A DNA stretch of 64,000 nucleotides. Origin: Longibacter salinarum (GTDB taxonomy: Bacteria; Bacteroidota; Rhodothermia; Rhodothermales; Salinibacteraceae). The notes beneath the pieces were generated by a model. The model was not told the origin of the DNA. It made no database searches and saw only the letters and a list, made by a program, of their open reading frames with translations. A program made the translations under genes and the position numbers. How positions within the stretch are numbered: position 1 is the stretch's first letter; every line of letters starts with the position of its first letter. This document shows positions 63,223 to 64,000 of the stretch, piece by piece. Where the stretch lies: the NCBI RefSeq assembly GCF_002554795.1, contig NZ_PDEQ01000004.1:310001-374000 (forward strand), read 5' to 3'.

Positions 63223-63690
63223 CTACCAGGACGTGCTCGTGTCTCCACCGCGATCGCGCTCGGGGGCGTCGGACCTCGGGCGCGATGAGGCATCCCCCCC
63301 ATTGAGAACCTCAATCTCTACGTCGGTGACGCCGGCCGTCACAAGATCGATCTGACGCGCGGCCGACTTCGAGAGGTCGATGATGCGGCCGCGCTTAAAG
63401 GGTCCACGATCGTTGATCCGCACGGTAACCTGCTTTCCATTGTCGAGCCGTGTCACGCGGACGCGCGTTCCGAAGGGAAGCGTGCGATGAGCAGCCGTGA
63501 GCTTCCGGTGCGTGTACACTTCGCCGCTAGCCGTTTGGCGACCGACGAACTTATCGGCGTAGTAGCTGGCCTCACCACGGTCCGTCATGCCGCGTGGTGC
63601 GTCTGCGGTCGGGGAGGTCGTCCCCGTGGCACAGGCGACCATGAGCCCGAGGCAAATGATCACAGTAAAAAGGGGGGCGCGTCGGTGCAT
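63223..63690 (-). CDS. rlpA: RlpA-type septal lytic transglycosylase lipoprotein
   Basis: 155 aa; lipobox LMVAC (Cys20). RlpA double-psi barrel: GEASYYADKFVGRQTASGE, THRKLTAAHRTLPFGTRVRV, NDRGPFKRGRIIDLSKSAA. Cleaves naked glycan strands in septal murein. It lacks the C-terminal SPOR domain of some homologues. Convergent with the cupin gene, 15 bp between stops. Confidence 0.93.
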   Translation of the reverse strand: MHRRAPLFTVIICLGLMVACATGTTSPTADAPRGMTDRGEASYYADKFVGRQTASGEVYTHRKLTAAHRTLPFGTRVRVTRLDNGKQVTVRINDRGPFKRGRIIDLSKSAARQIDLVTAGVTDVEIEVLNGGDASSRPRSDAPERDRGGDTSTSW

Positions 63691-63855
63691 CGCGGTACAG
63701 AAAAGATGAAGGGGGCTTCCCGAATCATTAGGGAGTGCAAATCAGAAAATGACGGCCGTCCAACCAATCTCGCGAGGCCGAGGTTCTCCAGACGACGCGT
63801 CTACCCGGCAGGCCGCTGGATATTCTGATGGCTGCCTGATTCGATCCAGGATACA

Positions 63856-63999
63856 CTATGCATCAATCGATTCCAAAAGTCGGGACACGAAGCCTCCGTT
63901 TTCGTGATCACTCTCCCAGTCGCGGAGCAAATCGATGCTTTTGCTCCGCCCTACGCCCCCAACGACACGAGGATGCACGCTGTCCGGTCCTCGATTCGG
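63856..63999 (-). CDS. 3' end of an unidentified gene
   Basis: About 47 codons before a TAG, reading into the right edge: VHPRVVGGVGRSKSIDLLRD, then WESDHENGG, FVSRLLESIDA. Composition looks coding, but no family is recognised. Upstream lies outside the window. Confidence 0.4.
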   Translation of the reverse strand, partial: PNRGPDSVHPRVVGGVGRSKSIDLLRDWESDHENGGFVSRLLESIDA

Positions 64000-64000
64000 C

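Noticed and set aside
1-64000. Search for tRNA genes and CRISPR arrays
   Set aside because: No T-loop GGTTCGAATCC-like signature within a cloverleaf context and no regularly spaced repeats of 25-40 bp were found.

Overview
The window looks like chromosome from a moderately or extremely halophilic member of the Rhodothermota (Salinibacter/Longibacter-like), GC-rich by eye. The grounds are a type IX secretion (Por) C-terminal sorting domain on a large secreted protein, a Bacteroidota-style Mrp without the C-terminal Cys pair, many acidic proteins and Asp-rich tracts, several lipoproteins with short lipoboxes, and an FkbM methyltransferase of haloarchaeal flavour. This placement is inference. 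No tRNA, rRNA, CRISPR array, intact insertion sequence or prophage was found.

Layout. 1-3.4 kb: the 3' end of a PKD/OmpA-like envelope protein, queG, and a convergent MFS exporter with a structured, terminator-bearing leader upstream of it. 3.9-16.3 kb: a long minus-strand block with lysS, a helical unknown, a DUF2520 Rossmann protein, a DinB-like protein, an S41 protease, tatC, a phosphoribosyltransferase, glyA, a DUF4359 protein, a MASE1 histidine kinase and a DUF493 protein. 16.6-22.4 kb: a divergent cold-shock-like protein behind a 22-bp tandem repeat, HMG-CoA lyase, an LpxH-like phosphoesterase, FkbM, two small Cys-bearing proteins and a fructosamine kinase. 22.9-34.2 kb: fixH-fixI-ccoS and then, after other envelope genes, SCO1, PCu(A)C, a TauE/SafE-like protein and a CusF-like lipoprotein. 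Together these form a copper-delivery set for a haem-copper oxidase whose subunits are not in the window. 34.3-40.9 kb: a T9SS-secreted lamin-tail protein, a CPBP protease, an HTH protein, an NAD-dependent epimerase and a biotin carrier. 41.0-48.6 kb: a plus-strand housekeeping run of aat, a DUF1460 lipoprotein, pfkA, ubiE, prmA, ppx, mrp and a NifU-type scaffold. 48.7-64 kb: a beta-barrel protein, a TPR protein, a YqiK/YqiJ-like flotillin pair, two M20 peptidases, a STAS plus RsbW-GNAT partner-switch pair, a DUF58 protein, a LexA-like repressor without catalytic residues, an acuB-acuC pair, a cupin, rlpA and the tail of one more gene.

The most notable unexplained structure is a family of about 198-bp non-coding elements with 15-bp terminal inverted repeats. 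There are three full-length copies (19.9, 30.5 and 39.2 kb) and one 5'-truncated copy (51.0 kb), all between genes. They look like a MITE or structured-RNA family with no transposase in view. Other points for follow-up are the putative attenuator leader before the MFS gene, the RsbW-GNAT fusion with altered kinase boxes beside a STAS gene, the non-cleavable S24 repressor, the Asp-repeat insert in the YqiJ-like protein, and palindromes upstream of two predicted regulators.
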